From: Prochlorococcus sp. AG-347-L21
GTDB taxonomy: Bacteria > Cyanobacteriota > Cyanobacteriia > PCC-6307 > Cyanobiaceae
Reading direction: 5' to 3'
Assembly (NCBI GenBank): GCA_003278875.1
Contig: QCCQ01000003.1
Span: 44,749-108,748 of the forward strand
Length of the DNA stretch: 64,000 nucleotides
A model generated the notes under the pieces. That model saw only the letters and a program-made list of their open reading frames with translations, was not told the DNA's origin and ran no database searches. Within the stretch, counting starts at the first letter, position 1. Every line of letters starts with the position of its first letter. Below, in pieces: positions 1-9,284 of the stretch. The position numbers and the translations under genes were made by a program.

Positions 1-3
1 GAG

Positions 4-573
4 ATGAAGAATGAAAGTTTAAATGGAACTAATAAAAGAAAAAACGAAGATTTTTTAAAAGAATTAGATAAAGATAGAAGACAAAAATCTTGTGAATATG
101 CAGTTCTCGTATCCCTTCTAGAACCAGATAGTGAACTATATAATGCTGGCATAGTAGATGTTTCTCATAGATTCCCAAAAATGTATGTCATAAGACCTCA
201 ATTCTTCTTGCCCATTATTTCTCTGCTAAGAAATGCATCTATGGAAACCTTAAAATACAAATCACAAATTGATTTAATGAAACGTGAGAATTTCGACCTA
301 ACTAATTTTGAAAGTTCTCTTGAGCAATTCAAAAATGCAGTTGGTAAAAATGTTTCTCTTGCCCAGGATAGATTTAATGATGCAATTTCAGAAATTGATA
401 AATCAATAACCCATTTACAAAAAACTAAAGAAGCTTTAGTTCTCTCAAAAAAACATCTTTTAACCGCTGACAGCAAATCTCAAGATTTGACAGTAAAGAA
501 ATTAACTAGAAATAATCCAACCATGAAGAAGAAGTTTAATGATTTAAATAATTTTGAAGATGAAGTAGCCTGA
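4..573 (+). CDS. Hypothetical coiled-coil protein
   Basis: I do not recognise this 189-aa protein. It is hydrophilic and charged. A central hydrophobic patch near residues 60-80 (PQFFLPIISLL) is followed by a long helical, probably coiled-coil half (residues 85-150) rich in Lys, Glu, Ser and Leu, and a basic tail. There is no signal peptide. The ATG lies three bases from the window edge, so the true start could be further upstream, outside the window. The next gene is 97 bp downstream on the same strand. Confidence 0.6.
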   Translation: MKNESLNGTNKRKNEDFLKELDKDRRQKSCEYAVLVSLLEPDSELYNAGIVDVSHRFPKMYVIRPQFFLPIISLLRNASMETLKYKSQIDLMKRENFDLTNFESSLEQFKNAVGKNVSLAQDRFNDAISEIDKSITHLQKTKEALVLSKKHLLTADSKSQDLTVKKLTRNNPTMKKKFNDLNNFEDEVA

Positions 574-669
574 TAAAAAAAATTTTTAAAATTAATAATA
601 ATTAAAAATATATTTAATTTCTAACTTACAAATATACTATAAATAATAAATTCCATAGTAAATAAAATA

Positions 670-951
670 ATGTCTATCAACACTCCTATTTTCAGCATTG
701 CCAAGGATCTTAATGTTGAAAGTAATAGAATATTATCAGCCTGCAAGAAACTTGGAATCAATGCAAAAGGTGCAACAAAAAGATTAAATAAACAAGAATT
801 AGAAAAAATTAAAAGTTATTTTGAAACGGGCAAAAATGTTTCAGATGAAGTAATCAATTTAAATAAAGTTAAAACTAAAAGTAGCTCTAAAAAAATTGTA
901 GAAAAGGTAAAGATAAAATATTTTGCTAACAGACTTATTCGTAAATCTTAA
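670..951 (+). CDS. Small protein with IF2 N-terminal-like domain
   Basis: The first about 50 residues (MSINTPIFSIAKDLNVESNRI, then ACKKLGI and LNKQELEKI) resemble the IF2_N helical domain at the N-terminus of bacterial translation initiation factor IF-2. Here the domain stands alone, followed by a short Lys/Ser-rich tail, for 93 aa in total; the GTPase part is absent. Stand-alone copies could bind RNA or ribosomes, but that is inference. The gene lies between two unrecognised small genes on the same strand and is preceded by A+T-rich DNA without a clear Shine-Dalgarno. Confidence 0.6.
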   Translation: MSINTPIFSIAKDLNVESNRILSACKKLGINAKGATKRLNKQELEKIKSYFETGKNVSDEVINLNKVKTKSSSKKIVEKVKIKYFANRLIRKS

Positions 952-1035
952 ATAAAAATAATTTTTTTTAATTACTTAGAGGAATAAGCCACAGAAGAAA
1001 AAAATAATAATTTATCATAGGTAAAAATACTTAAA

Positions 1036-1449
1036 ATGAACATAAGCAAAATTTTAAATTCTCTTGAAAAATCCTGGGAAAGAGATGATATTCTTTTAAA
1101 TATAAAGAAGGGGTTAGGGACAGATGAGATAGTTAATGAATTTCTTATGAAAAACGAAAGACAAATTAAAGAATTAAATTCTTTATTAAAGCCAGAAGAT
1201 ATTGAATTATTAAATCAAGTAGAAAAACTCTCAACTTGCGAATCTAAATTAATAAATGAGATTAAAAATTTAAATTACTTAGAAAATAATGACAATCATC
1301 GCATTATGAATAAAAATAAGATTGTGCCATCTAATAGAGTTTCTTTCAACAAAATTAGTTCATTCATGATTAATTGGAGTAACAAATTTGTAGTTATTGC
1401 TTTACTAATAATTTCAGCCATAGCTTTATCAAAACAAGCGTGGGCATAA
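1036..1449 (+). CDS. Hypothetical protein with C-terminal membrane anchor
   Basis: This is an unrecognised 137-aa protein. Residues 1-110 are charged and probably helical. A single hydrophobic segment near residues 117-133 (FVVIALLIISAIALS) ends in a short KQAWA tail, so it is probably a tail-anchored membrane protein with its bulk in the cytoplasm. It lies 35 bp upstream of the ligase-associated repair cassette on the same strand, but nothing in its sequence links it to repair. Confidence 0.55.
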   Translation: MNISKILNSLEKSWERDDILLNIKKGLGTDEIVNEFLMKNERQIKELNSLLKPEDIELLNQVEKLSTCESKLINEIKNLNYLENNDNHRIMNKNKIVPSNRVSFNKISSFMINWSNKFVVIALLIISAIALSKQAWA

Positions 1450-1484
1450 TTAGCTAAATTAACTTCATTGTAAGAGATGTAGTT

Positions 1485-2471
1485 TTGAGAACTAAACAAG
1501 AATATTTAATTAGATATAAAGATGGAAATCTTTATTGTGAACTAGCTGATATTTGGATTGATCCAAGCAAGCCAGTAAAAAAGGCATTAATAACTCACGC
1601 TCATTTTGATCACTTTACATTTGGCTGTGAAGAATACATTTCTACTAGGGAAACTGGGATACTTCTTAAAGAAAGAGTTGGAGATAATATCAAAATTAAG
1701 ACTTTTGAATATGGAGAAGAATTTAAGATAAATGGCATTAATATATCTTTTCATCCATCCGGTCACATCCTTGGATCTAGTCAAATAAGGTTTATTTTTG
1801 CTGAAGAAAAATGGCTAATTTCAGGTGACTTTAAGCTTCAAAAAGATCAGACTTGCAAACAATATGAAATAGTAAAAACTGATTATTTAATAAGCGAATG
1901 TACTTTTGGTTTGCCAATATTTAAGTGGGATGAAACAAATAAAATAGCAAATGATATTTCAAAATGGATAACTGATTCACCACAAAAAACTTCTTTACTT
2001 TTCTGCTATTCACTTGGAAAAGCTCAGAGATTGTTAAACGAAATTAGTCAAACAAATTTTAAAGGCAATATTTATTCCCATGGCAGTATTCACAAAATGA
2101 ACAAAAGTTATAGGGAACTTGGAATTGATATTAAAGATACTATAAAAATTGAAAATAAAAAAAAGATAGATGAACTTAAAGGAAGTCTAATATTATTACC
2201 GCCATCTTTAAGTAAGGGTTCTTATTTAAAAAATTTCAAAAACATTCAAACAGCTTTCGCGAGTGGATGGATGTCAATAAGAGCTCTAAGAAAAAGATCA
2301 GGATATGATAAAGGATTCGCAATCTCTGATCATGCGGATTGGAATGGAATTCTTGAAGTAGTAAAAAAGTCTGAAGCAAAAAATGTATTTTTTCATCATG
2401 GAGATAGTGAAGCCTTAAGTAAATATTTAGTTGAAAAGGAATCAATAAATGTCCTTTTATTAGGTAAATAA
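1485..2471 (+). CDS. Ligase-associated MBL-fold exonuclease
   Basis: This 328-aa metallo-beta-lactamase-fold protein resembles the CPSF/SNM1-like exonuclease found beside ATP-dependent ligases in bacteria. The metal site HAHFDH is at residues 38-43, with further metal ligands likely in the FHPSGHILGSS segment (about residues 88-98), SGDFK, and the late ISDHADW and FFHHGD motifs. The family role is nucleolytic processing of DNA ends in damage repair. It is the first gene of a four-gene same-strand unit; the ligase ATG follows 2 bp after its stop. The start used is TTG at 1485, because no ATG lies at a suitable position upstream of the conserved N-terminus. Confidence 0.85.
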   Translation: MRTKQEYLIRYKDGNLYCELADIWIDPSKPVKKALITHAHFDHFTFGCEEYISTRETGILLKERVGDNIKIKTFEYGEEFKINGINISFHPSGHILGSSQIRFIFAEEKWLISGDFKLQKDQTCKQYEIVKTDYLISECTFGLPIFKWDETNKIANDISKWITDSPQKTSLLFCYSLGKAQRLLNEISQTNFKGNIYSHGSIHKMNKSYRELGIDIKDTIKIENKKKIDELKGSLILLPPSLSKGSYLKNFKNIQTAFASGWMSIRALRKRSGYDKGFAISDHADWNGILEVVKKSEAKNVFFHHGDSEALSKYLVEKESINVLLLGK

Positions 2472-2473
2472 AT

Positions 2474-4114
2474 ATGAGCTTAAAAAAGTTTTCAGAATTA
2501 TTTGGCGATCTAGATTCAATTAATAGTACAAATAATAAAATTGAAGTTTTAAATAATTATTTTTCATCTAATGATCCAATAGATAATTCATGGGCAATAT
2601 ATTTACTAACTGGAAAAAATAATAAGAGATTTATTAGTGGAAGATATTTAAAAAATCTTTTTTCTAAAATATATGAATATCCTCAATGGTTAATTGATAC
2701 ATGTTATTTAAAAGTTGGTGATTCCGCTGAGGTAATAACGTTATTACTTAAAAATAAAACTAATTCTAGAAAAAAGAAATTATCAGATATAAGTCTCAAT
2801 GAATTACTAAGCGAAACAATTCCTGCATTATCAAAACTTAATGAGGAGGAGAAAAATTTAGAAATTAAAAATCTTTGGGAAAAATTACCTGAAGATAACC
2901 ATCTAATTTTTAATAAAATTCTTATAGGAACTTTTAGAGTAGGAGTCTCTATCGGATTAATCACAAAATCAATATCAAAACTGATTAATATTGAGGAAGA
3001 GATTATTTCTCATAGGTTGATGGGTGATTTTAAACCTTCAATTGATTCATATGAATTTTTAATTAGCAAGAATATCAATCTTCAAGAGTTAAATTCCAAA
3101 CCATTTCCATTTCTTCTAGCAAATACTATTGAAGATAAAATTTTCAAAAATTCAATAAATGATTTTCAATTTGAATGGAAATACGACGGTATTAGGATGC
3201 AATTAATTAAAAGATTAGGCAATGTTTCGTTATGGACAAGAGGGCAAGAATTAGTAAATGAATCTTTCCCAGAATTAGTAGAGAAAATGTCACATATAAA
3301 AGATGATTTTGTTCTTGATGGGGAATTATTAGTTTGGAATTTTAAAGAACAAATTGCCTTTGATTTTTCTTTACTTCAAAAAAGAATAAATAGAAAGTCT
3401 CCTACTAGATCAATCCAAATAAAATATCCAATTATTTTTATTGCTTATGATCTTTTAGAGATTAATGGGAGAGATATAAGAGAAATTAAATTAGAAAAAA
3501 GAAGAATTGAGTTAGAAAAATATTTTTCAAAATGGCAAATTAAAACTGAGAATAATATCTCTGATATTTTCAAAATATGTGATTTAATATTTCCTAAAGA
3601 TTGGCCTGATGCTTTAATTTATAAAGAAAAATCTCGAGAAAATAATACTGAAGGATTAATAATTAAGAAAAAGACTTCTATATACTCTTCTGGAAGAAAG
3701 AAAGGTATTTGGTGGAAATATAAAGTTGATCCTATGCAACTGGATGCTGTTCTAATTTATGCTAAGGGCGGTAGCGGTAGAAGAGCTGGTCTTTATACAG
3801 ATTACAGTTTTGCATTATGGAAAGACAAAGAATTAATTAAATTTGCAAGTGCATATTCTGGTTTAACGAATATTGAGATTAAAGAGCTAGATAAATGGAT
3901 AAGAAAAAATACAATAGAAAAATTTGGTCCTGTTCGATCGTTAAAACCAGAAATGGTATTCGAAATATCTTTTGAGAAAATACAAATTTCTAAGCGTCAT
4001 AAGTCAGGCATAGCAGTACGATTTCCAAGAATAACAAAATGGAGAAAAGATAAAAAAATTAATGATGCAGATAGCCTAGAGAATGCTTACAAACTAATGA
4101 AAAAAAAATCATGA
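2474..4114 (+). CDS. ATP-dependent DNA ligase, ligase-associated repair cassette
   Basis: This 546-aa protein is a typical full-length ATP-dependent DNA ligase. An N-terminal DNA-binding domain occupies about residues 1-190. The adenylation domain begins with the nucleotidyl-lysine motif EWKYDGIR (about residues 234-241). Motif III appears as VLDGELLVW, motif IV as EGLIIKKK, and motif V as WWKYKVD. A C-terminal OB-fold follows, ending near RFPRITKWRKDK. It seals nicks by adenylating a 5' phosphate. Bacteria normally replicate with NAD+-dependent LigA, so this enzyme most likely serves repair with its neighbours. Its 3' end overlaps the helicase gene by 4 bp, indicating translational coupling. 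Confidence 0.92.
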   Translation: MSLKKFSELFGDLDSINSTNNKIEVLNNYFSSNDPIDNSWAIYLLTGKNNKRFISGRYLKNLFSKIYEYPQWLIDTCYLKVGDSAEVITLLLKNKTNSRKKKLSDISLNELLSETIPALSKLNEEEKNLEIKNLWEKLPEDNHLIFNKILIGTFRVGVSIGLITKSISKLINIEEEIISHRLMGDFKPSIDSYEFLISKNINLQELNSKPFPFLLANTIEDKIFKNSINDFQFEWKYDGIRMQLIKRLGNVSLWTRGQELVNESFPELVEKMSHIKDDFVLDGELLVWNFKEQIAFDFSLLQKRINRKSPTRSIQIKYPIIFIAYDLLEINGRDIREIKLEKRRIELEKYFSKWQIKTENNISDIFKICDLIFPKDWPDALIYKEKSRENNTEGLIIKKKTSIYSSGRKKGIWWKYKVDPMQLDAVLIYAKGGSGRRAGLYTDYSFALWKDKELIKFASAYSGLTNIEIKELDKWIRKNTIEKFGPVRSLKPEMVFEISFEKIQISKRHKSGIAVRFPRITKWRKDKKINDADSLENAYKLMKKKS

Positions 4115-6597
4115 AAAATATTACAAAAAATAATAATGAAAATAATTTAATTTCTAAAATTAAACAGTTTTTCTCCACAAATGCATGGGAGCCACTACCC
4201 TATCAGATCGAATCTTGGGAAGCATTTTTAAATGGTGAGAGTGGAATAATACAAGTTCCTACTGGATGCGGAAAAACTTATGCTGCATTAATGGGACCTC
4301 TATCAAAGCTAGAAGATCCCAAAAATAATAAAAGTGTGAATATATTATTAATAACTCCTTTAAAAGCACTAAGTAGAGATCTAAAAAATTCCATACAATT
4401 AGCAGCTTTGTTTTTTAATAAAGAAATCACTGTTGAAATTAGGAACGGGGATTCAACCTCTTATGAAAAGAAAAAGCAACTAGCTAAACCACCTAATATT
4501 CTTATTACCACTCCTGAGTCTTTATCTCTTTTACTTTCTAATAAAGAATCTAATAATCTATTCATGGATTTGTCATCAATAATTATTGATGAATGGCATG
4601 AATTGATGGGGAGTAAAAGGGGAAACCAGTGCGAGTTATCTTTAAGTTGGCTAAGAGGTAATATAAAAAATTTACAAATTTGGGCAATGTCTGCAACTAT
4701 TGGAAATATTGAAGAAGCAGCAAGAGCAATAGTTGGGGTGAGCGCTATTAAACCCAAAATCATAAGTACAAATGTTCAAAAAGAGATCGAAATTATAAGT
4801 GTTTTACCAGAGGAGGAAACTACCTTTCCATGGAGTGGGCATCTTGGCATTAGAAGTCATTCTTCACTATTAAAAATCCTAGATAAAAATAAAAGTACTT
4901 TATTATTCACCAATACGAGAAATCAATCTGAAAGATGGTATCAATGTCTTAAATTTTTTCTCCCAGAGATGGAAGACAAAATTGCACTTCATCACGGCTC
5001 ACTGGATAAAGAAGATAGAAAAAGAGTTGAAGAAGGGGTTAAAGACGGATTAATAAAATGGGTAGTCTGCACTAGCTCGTTAGATTTGGGAGTTGACTTC
5101 CAACCTGTAGATCAAATAGTTCAAATTGGTAGTGCAAAGAATTTAGCTAGAATTATTCAAAGAGCTGGGAGAAGTGCTCATAGACCAGGTGGAAAATCAA
5201 AAATAATTTTCATGCCTACTAATTCTTTAGAGTTATTAGAGGTTAGTGCAATGAGAAGGATAATAAAAAGTGGTATATCTGAGGAAATTAGACTTCCTGA
5301 ATTATCTTATGATGTGCTTCTACAACATCTAATAAGTTTGGCATGTGGAAATGGCTTTGATCCGAAAATTGAGAAAGAAAGAATTAAAAATTGCTGGAGT
5401 TATAGAAACTTAAAAGATCAAGATTGGAATTGGTGTCTTGACTTTTTAGAATATGGAGGAAAATGTCTTAAAGCATACCCAAAATATAAAAAGATAGTTA
5501 AAGAAGAATCACAAAATAATAATGAAAACTTTAAATATTTTGTAAAAGACAAATCTTTAATAAGAATGCATAAGTTCAATATTGGGACAATTACAAGTGA
5601 TAAATTTGTGAATGTCAAATATATGAAAGGTAAATCTTTAGGTAATTTAGAGGAGAGTTTTGCTTCAAAATTAAATCCTGGAGATACATTTTACTTCGCT
5701 GGCAAAATGCTTCAATTTGTAAGAATAAGAGATATGATTTTATACGTTAAAAAATCAACAAAAAAAAGTTCTCAAATTCCTGCATGGGTTGGAGGTCAAA
5801 TGGCAATTTCTGATCTACTTTGTGAATGCTTAAGAAAAGAAATAGATATATGCAACGAACTAGAAAATTATGATTGCTTAAATCCTGAACTCAATTCATT
5901 ACGTCCAATATTGAAAAAACAAAAAGTTCTTTCAAATATTCCAAAAAAAGATGAATTCCTTATAGAAATATATAAAACCAAGGATTTATCAACTATTTTT
6001 GTTTTTACACTTGATGGCAAATTTGTAAATGAAGGAATTGCATTTTTATGGGCTTTGAGATTAGCAAAATTAAGACAATCTACATTTAGTATTACTGGTA
6101 ATGATTTTGGATTCAGCTTAACTACAGCAAAAGATTATGATTTTTCCGTAATAAAAAAAGAAGCTGATTACTTCTTGAATAACAAAAAATTAGAAGAAGA
6201 TTTAGAAAATGCAATTAATTTTTCAGAATTAACAAAACGTAGATTTAAAAATATTGCCCAAATAAGTGGACTTATAAATCAAAATAATCCAACCAAAACA
6301 AAAACCTCCTCTCAACTTCAAATAAGTTCAAGTCTTTTCTACGATGTCTTTACTAAATATGAAAAAGACCATCTTTTGATAAAACAATCGCATCAAGAAG
6401 TTAAAGAATATCAATTAGAAAATAAAAGAATATCTAGATCATTAGAAAGATTAAAAAATTTAAAAATGGTATTAAATGAGATAAAAACTCCAACTCCTTT
6501 TGCTTTCCCTTTATTAGTTGAAAGACTTAAAAATACTTTAAGCAATGAACCAATAGAAAAAAGAGTTGAAAAACTTATAAAAAAATATAGTGAATAA
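4111..6597 (+). CDS. Ligase-associated DEXH-box DNA helicase (Lhr-like)
   Basis: This 828-aa superfamily 2 helicase has Walker A VPTGCGKT (about residues 51-58), the DEXH box IIDEWHEL (about residues 155-162), motif III MSATIGN, and motif VI QRAGRSAHRPGG (about residues 350-361). These are followed by a winged-helix/Lhr-type region and a charged C-terminus. The family is the helicase of the ligase-associated DNA damage response set and probably unwinds damaged duplexes. It overlaps the ligase gene by 4 bp, and its stop abuts the phosphoesterase ATG, so the cassette is one operon. The protein is full length with no missing helicase motif. Confidence 0.92.
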   Translation: MKNITKNNNENNLISKIKQFFSTNAWEPLPYQIESWEAFLNGESGIIQVPTGCGKTYAALMGPLSKLEDPKNNKSVNILLITPLKALSRDLKNSIQLAALFFNKEITVEIRNGDSTSYEKKKQLAKPPNILITTPESLSLLLSNKESNNLFMDLSSIIIDEWHELMGSKRGNQCELSLSWLRGNIKNLQIWAMSATIGNIEEAARAIVGVSAIKPKIISTNVQKEIEIISVLPEEETTFPWSGHLGIRSHSSLLKILDKNKSTLLFTNTRNQSERWYQCLKFFLPEMEDKIALHHGSLDKEDRKRVEEGVKDGLIKWVVCTSSLDLGVDFQPVDQIVQIGSAKNLARIIQRAGRSAHRPGGKSKIIFMPTNSLELLEVSAMRRIIKSGISEEIRLPELSYDVLLQHLISLACGNGFDPKIEKERIKNCWSYRNLKDQDWNWCLDFLEYGGKCLKAYPKYKKIVKEESQNNNENFKYFVKDKSLIRMHKFNIGTITSDKFVNVKYMKGKSLGNLEESFASKLNPGDTFYFAGKMLQFVRIRDMILYVKKSTKKSSQIPAWVGGQMAISDLLCECLRKEIDICNELENYDCLNPELNSLRPILKKQKVLSNIPKKDEFLIEIYKTKDLSTIFVFTLDGKFVNEGIAFLWALRLAKLRQSTFSITGNDFGFSLTTAKDYDFSVIKKEADYFLNNKKLEEDLENAINFSELTKRRFKNIAQISGLINQNNPTKTKTSSQLQISSSLFYDVFTKYEKDHLLIKQSHQEVKEYQLENKRISRSLERLKNLKMVLNEIKTPTPFAFPLLVERLKNTLSNEPIEKRVEKLIKKYSE

Positions 6598-7248
6598 ATG
6601 AAAAAAAGTTCTTTTAAATTTAATTGGGAAGATACATTGTTAGAGATGCTTCCTTCAAGAGCGTTATTTCTACCGGAAACAAAAGAGTTGTTAATATGCG
6701 ATATTCATCTTGGGAAAGCTGAGTATTTTCAGCAAAATGGTATACCTCTTACTAATAATTCAGATAAAAACAATTTTGCAAGAATAAAAAAAATAGTAAA
6801 AAAATATTGTCCTGAAAAGTTAATAATATTAGGAGATTTATTCCACAGCAAATATTCAATAGATAAAACTCTTAAAAAAAAAGTTGAGGATCTTCCTGAA
6901 CTACTAAAAACTAATGTTGAACTCATCCTCGGAAATCATGATGTAGGATGTGATATTAAAAATATAAAAATTTTTGACATTAGAAAATCTAAAAATATTA
7001 CATTTAGCCATGAGCCAGTTGATTTAGAAAACAATAAAACCTTGAATATTTGTGGACATTATCATCCAAAAATCTATATAAAAAACAATGGAGATAAATT
7101 ATCATTTAAGTGCTTTGCAATGGATATGAATAAAAATGTTTTATATATGCCTGCATTTGGAGACTTAACAGGAGGATATCCCTGCAAAAAGTCATTTAAA
7201 AAATGGGCAATTGTTTCTGAAGAAGAAATTATCGAAATAAAATCTTAA
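6598..7248 (+). CDS. pdeM: Ligase-associated metallophosphoesterase PdeM
   Basis: This 216-aa calcineurin-like phosphoesterase carries all the metal-binding signatures: CDIHLGKAEYF (about residues 31-41), GDLFHSK (about 79-85), GNHDVG (about 112-117) and GHYHP (about 153-157). The ligase-associated family is annotated as a DNA damage response endonuclease or phosphoesterase acting on DNA ends. It starts at the base after the helicase stop and is the last gene of the repair operon. About 200 bp of A+T-rich DNA follows, containing a long perfect palindrome. Confidence 0.88.
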   Translation: MKKSSFKFNWEDTLLEMLPSRALFLPETKELLICDIHLGKAEYFQQNGIPLTNNSDKNNFARIKKIVKKYCPEKLIILGDLFHSKYSIDKTLKKKVEDLPELLKTNVELILGNHDVGCDIKNIKIFDIRKSKNITFSHEPVDLENNKTLNICGHYHPKIYIKNNGDKLSFKCFAMDMNKNVLYMPAFGDLTGGYPCKKSFKKWAIVSEEEIIEIKS

Positions 7249-7346
7249 AAAATCCTATTGAAGTGACTTAAATTTTTCCTTTAGACATACCAATTTATAC
7301 TTAAAAGTCTCGTTTATTTTGTTTATCTATTATTTTGAGTCTATTA

Positions 7347-7372
7347 ATCTATTTCTACTAGTAGAAATAGAT
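7347..7372. repeat. 26-bp perfect palindrome
   Basis: The arm ATCTATTTCTACT is followed immediately by its exact reverse complement AGTAGAAATAGAT, with no spacer. It lies 99 bp downstream of pdeM and 80 bp upstream of a small secreted-protein gene. It is not followed by a T-run on either strand, so a dimeric-regulator operator is as likely as a terminator stem. Confidence 0.6.
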
Positions 7373-7452
7373 AATAAAAAATTTATACAGCTAATGGCCC
7401 TTTCTTTAGCAGACAATCCACGTTATAAAAAAAATAAACACATTTTATAGAA

Positions 7453-7755
7453 ATGAAAAAATTAATAGCATTGATTTTATTTCCATTTCTTTTCATGCCA
7501 ATTGCGGCAAAAGCAAATGATAATTTTTCCGTTGAAATAGAAGCACTTACACTTGTAATGGAGCGATATAAGGAAGAAACTGAATCAAGTGTTGAGCTAG
7601 ACATGGAAAATAAAAAACCAAGTTACATGGCTCTTAAACAAGACGAATGCAATGCCACTGTTAAAGTTACAGAAAAAACAGGATTAGAAGTTGTAAACAC
7701 TGAATCTTTCGATGTAAATGTCTGTTTGAAAGAAATCTATAAAGTAATCAACTAG
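7453..7755 (+). CDS. Small secreted/periplasmic protein
   Basis: This 100-aa protein starts with a clear signal peptide: MKKLIALILFPFLFMPIAAKA, cleaved near residue 21. The mature part is about 79 residues, acidic, and has two cysteines (QDECNAT and NVCLKEIY) that could form one disulfide. I recognise no family. A run of hairpins follows the gene. The 26-bp palindrome upstream may regulate it, which is inference. Confidence 0.7.
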   Translation: MKKLIALILFPFLFMPIAAKANDNFSVEIEALTLVMERYKEETESSVELDMENKKPSYMALKQDECNATVKVTEKTGLEVVNTESFDVNVCLKEIYKVIN

Positions 7756-7793
7756 ATAAGACTAAAAAATATAATAAAAACAAACAAATTAAA

Positions 7794-7830
7794 GAGGTCT
7801 TTTACTTAAAGAAGGTAAGACCTCGAGACC
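7794..7830 (+). other. Hairpin with alternative pairing, possible small RNA
   Basis: GAGGTCTT (7794-7801) pairs with AAGACCTC (7817-7824). A second AGACC copy at 7826-7830 offers an alternative partner for the same 5' arm. No U-tract follows, so it is not a standard terminator. The spacer up to 7934 is otherwise without an open frame; a small RNA or a 3'-UTR structure is possible. Confidence 0.3.
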
Positions 7831-7934
7831 TAACAGAAAACTTTGGAACGGGTTCTGCTTAACCAATTAATAACTTCGATGGAATTCTATAGGTGTAATT
7901 AAAAGTACAAAACCTAAAATTATTTTTTAAATAA

Positions 7935-8081
7935 TTATTTCTTCTTTGATAATGTTTGTGATTCTTCTCTAGACATTAAAGCCTCGATTTGAGCAAGAAC
8001 TTTTTGAAGTTCATCCGTCTTTGTAAGAGATGCTTCTGCTACTTCTCTTAATTTTTCTAACTGTTCTTTAGTTTTATCCAT
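7935..8081 (-). CDS. Small coiled-coil protein, 48 aa
   Basis: This complete frame (ATG at 8081, TAA at 7935) encodes MDKTKEQLEKLREVAEASLT followed by more heptad-like helix and a basic SKKK end. The composition is that of a genuine small helical protein rather than a random frame. Function is unknown. The next minus-strand small gene starts upstream at 8247. Confidence 0.5.
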   Translation of the reverse strand: MDKTKEQLEKLREVAEASLTKTDELQKVLAQIEALMSREESQTLSKKK

Positions 8082-8091
8082 GATAAATAAA

Positions 8092-8247
8092 TTAGAAATT
8101 AACCACTTTTAAAAATGGTTTTAATACAGATTTTTCACTCCCACACAGATTCATATTCTCTCTTTTTTTAATAAAGTCAAATAAATTCGGCTTTATTAAA
8201 GTTTTATGAGGACTTCCAATTAATTCTTTATTTATTATTGAAACCAT
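8092..8247 (-). CDS. Small hypothetical protein, 51 aa
   Basis: This open frame runs from ATG at 8247 to TAA at 8092 and encodes MVSIINKELIGSPHKTLIKP and a Lys/Phe-rich remainder with one Cys. It has no recognisable domain. It lies 10 bp upstream of the 48-aa frame on the same strand, so the two may be co-transcribed. It could also be a chance frame. Confidence 0.35.
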   Translation of the reverse strand: MVSIINKELIGSPHKTLIKPNLFDFIKKRENMNLCGSEKSVLKPFLKVVNF

Positions 8248-8277
8248 AAGATTACTTGAAATAGAAATACTCTTAAA

Positions 8278-8367
8278 TTATGAAGTAAATACAGGCAATC
8301 CTATTGTTGCAGTAGTTATGAGAGCTCCTGCGAAAATCAAGAAAGGTAGAAAAGGGTAGTTTTTCAA
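8278..8367 (-). CDS. Possible 29-aa single-membrane-segment peptide
   Basis: A minus-strand frame from a TTG at 8367 ends at TAA 8278. It encodes a short polar start (LKNYP) and one hydrophobic stretch (FLPFLIFAGALITTATIGL). The frame stays open further upstream, to about 8450, without an ATG, so it could also be the end of a decayed gene. The hydrophobic profile is membrane-like, but the start is weak. Confidence 0.25.
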   Translation of the reverse strand: MKNYPFLPFLIFAGALITTATIGLPVFTS

Positions 8368-8474
8368 AGATGAACTTACTAATTCGAAACAACTATATAG
8401 GTATTTATACTGTTTGTCTACCCCTAGGCTTTCTTGAAAGTAAAAATATTTCTTTTACAAGTAAAAATTAAACA

Positions 8475-9284
8475 TTAACCAAATTTACCAGATATGTATT
8501 CCTGAGTGGTTTTTTCTTTTGGAGAGTTAAAAATTTTCTTTGTTGAATTAAATTCTGCAAGATAACCAACTTTACCTCCATCACCATCTTCATATTCAAT
8601 TGCATTAAAAAATGCAGTCATATCACTAACTCTTAAAGCCTGCTGCATATTATGGGTAACGATTATTATTGTGTAATTCTTCTTAAGTTCATGCATAGTC
8701 TCTTCTATTTTCAAAGTAGAAATTGGATCTAAAGCTGAGCATGGCTCATCCATGAGAATTATTTCAGGCTCAATTGCAATGGTTCTTGCTATACAAAGTC
8801 TTTGTTGTTGTCCGCCAGATAAAGAGTAACCACTGTCATTTAATTTATCCTTACATTCGTCCCACAAGGCAGCTTTTCTAAGTGAACTTTCCACTAATTC
8901 ATCCATATCTCCCGTAAAGCCATTAATTCTTGCCCCAAAAGCAATATTTTCGTAGATAGATTTCGGGAAAGGATTTGGTTGTTGAAAAACCATTCCAATT
9001 CTTCTTCTTACTTCAACTGGATCTACTCTTTTGTCATAAATATTAGTTCCATCAAACAATACAGTTCCTTTTAACGAACAATTAGGAATTAAATCGTTCA
9101 TCCTGTTTAAAGATCTAAGAACAGTTGATTTACCGCAACCTGAAGGACCAATAAGAGAGGTTATATTCCCTTTTTTAAAGTTACAAAAAACATTTCTTAC
9201 TGCTTCAAAAGTTCCATAGCTAATAGATACATTCTCAAGAGATAAAATGATATTCTTTTGTATTTTTTTATTAGTTTTAATCAT
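8475..9284 (-). CDS. pstB: Phosphate ABC transporter ATPase PstB
   Basis: This 269-aa ATPase powers high-affinity phosphate import through PstCA. Walker A is GPSGCGKST (about residues 42-50), followed by the PstB hallmark [11 protein letters not shown]. The signature is LSGGQQQR (about residues 154-161) and Walker [14 protein letters not shown]. The gene begins at the base after pstA ends, so pstC-pstA-pstB form one minus-strand operon. In related bacteria this operon is induced by PhoB under phosphate starvation; a Pho-box-like site is seen upstream of pstC. Confidence 0.97.
   Translation of the reverse strand: MIKTNKKIQKNIILSLENVSISYGTFEAVRNVFCNFKKGNITSLIGPSGCGKSTVLRSLNRMNDLIPNCSLKGTVLFDGTNIYDKRVDPVEVRRRIGMVFQQPNPFPKSIYENIAFGARINGFTGDMDELVESSLRKAALWDECKDKLNDSGYSLSGGQQQRLCIARTIAIEPEIILMDEPCSALDPISTLKIEETMHELKKNYTIIIVTHNMQQALRVSDMTAFFNAIEYEDGDGGKVGYLAEFNSTKKIFNSPKEKTTQEYISGKFG

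Noticed and set aside
7840..7860. GGAACGGG resembling part of a glutamine riboswitch
   Set aside because: The partner CGTTC segment, the internal hairpin and the ACTTAAGC block are missing, and no peptide ORF follows.
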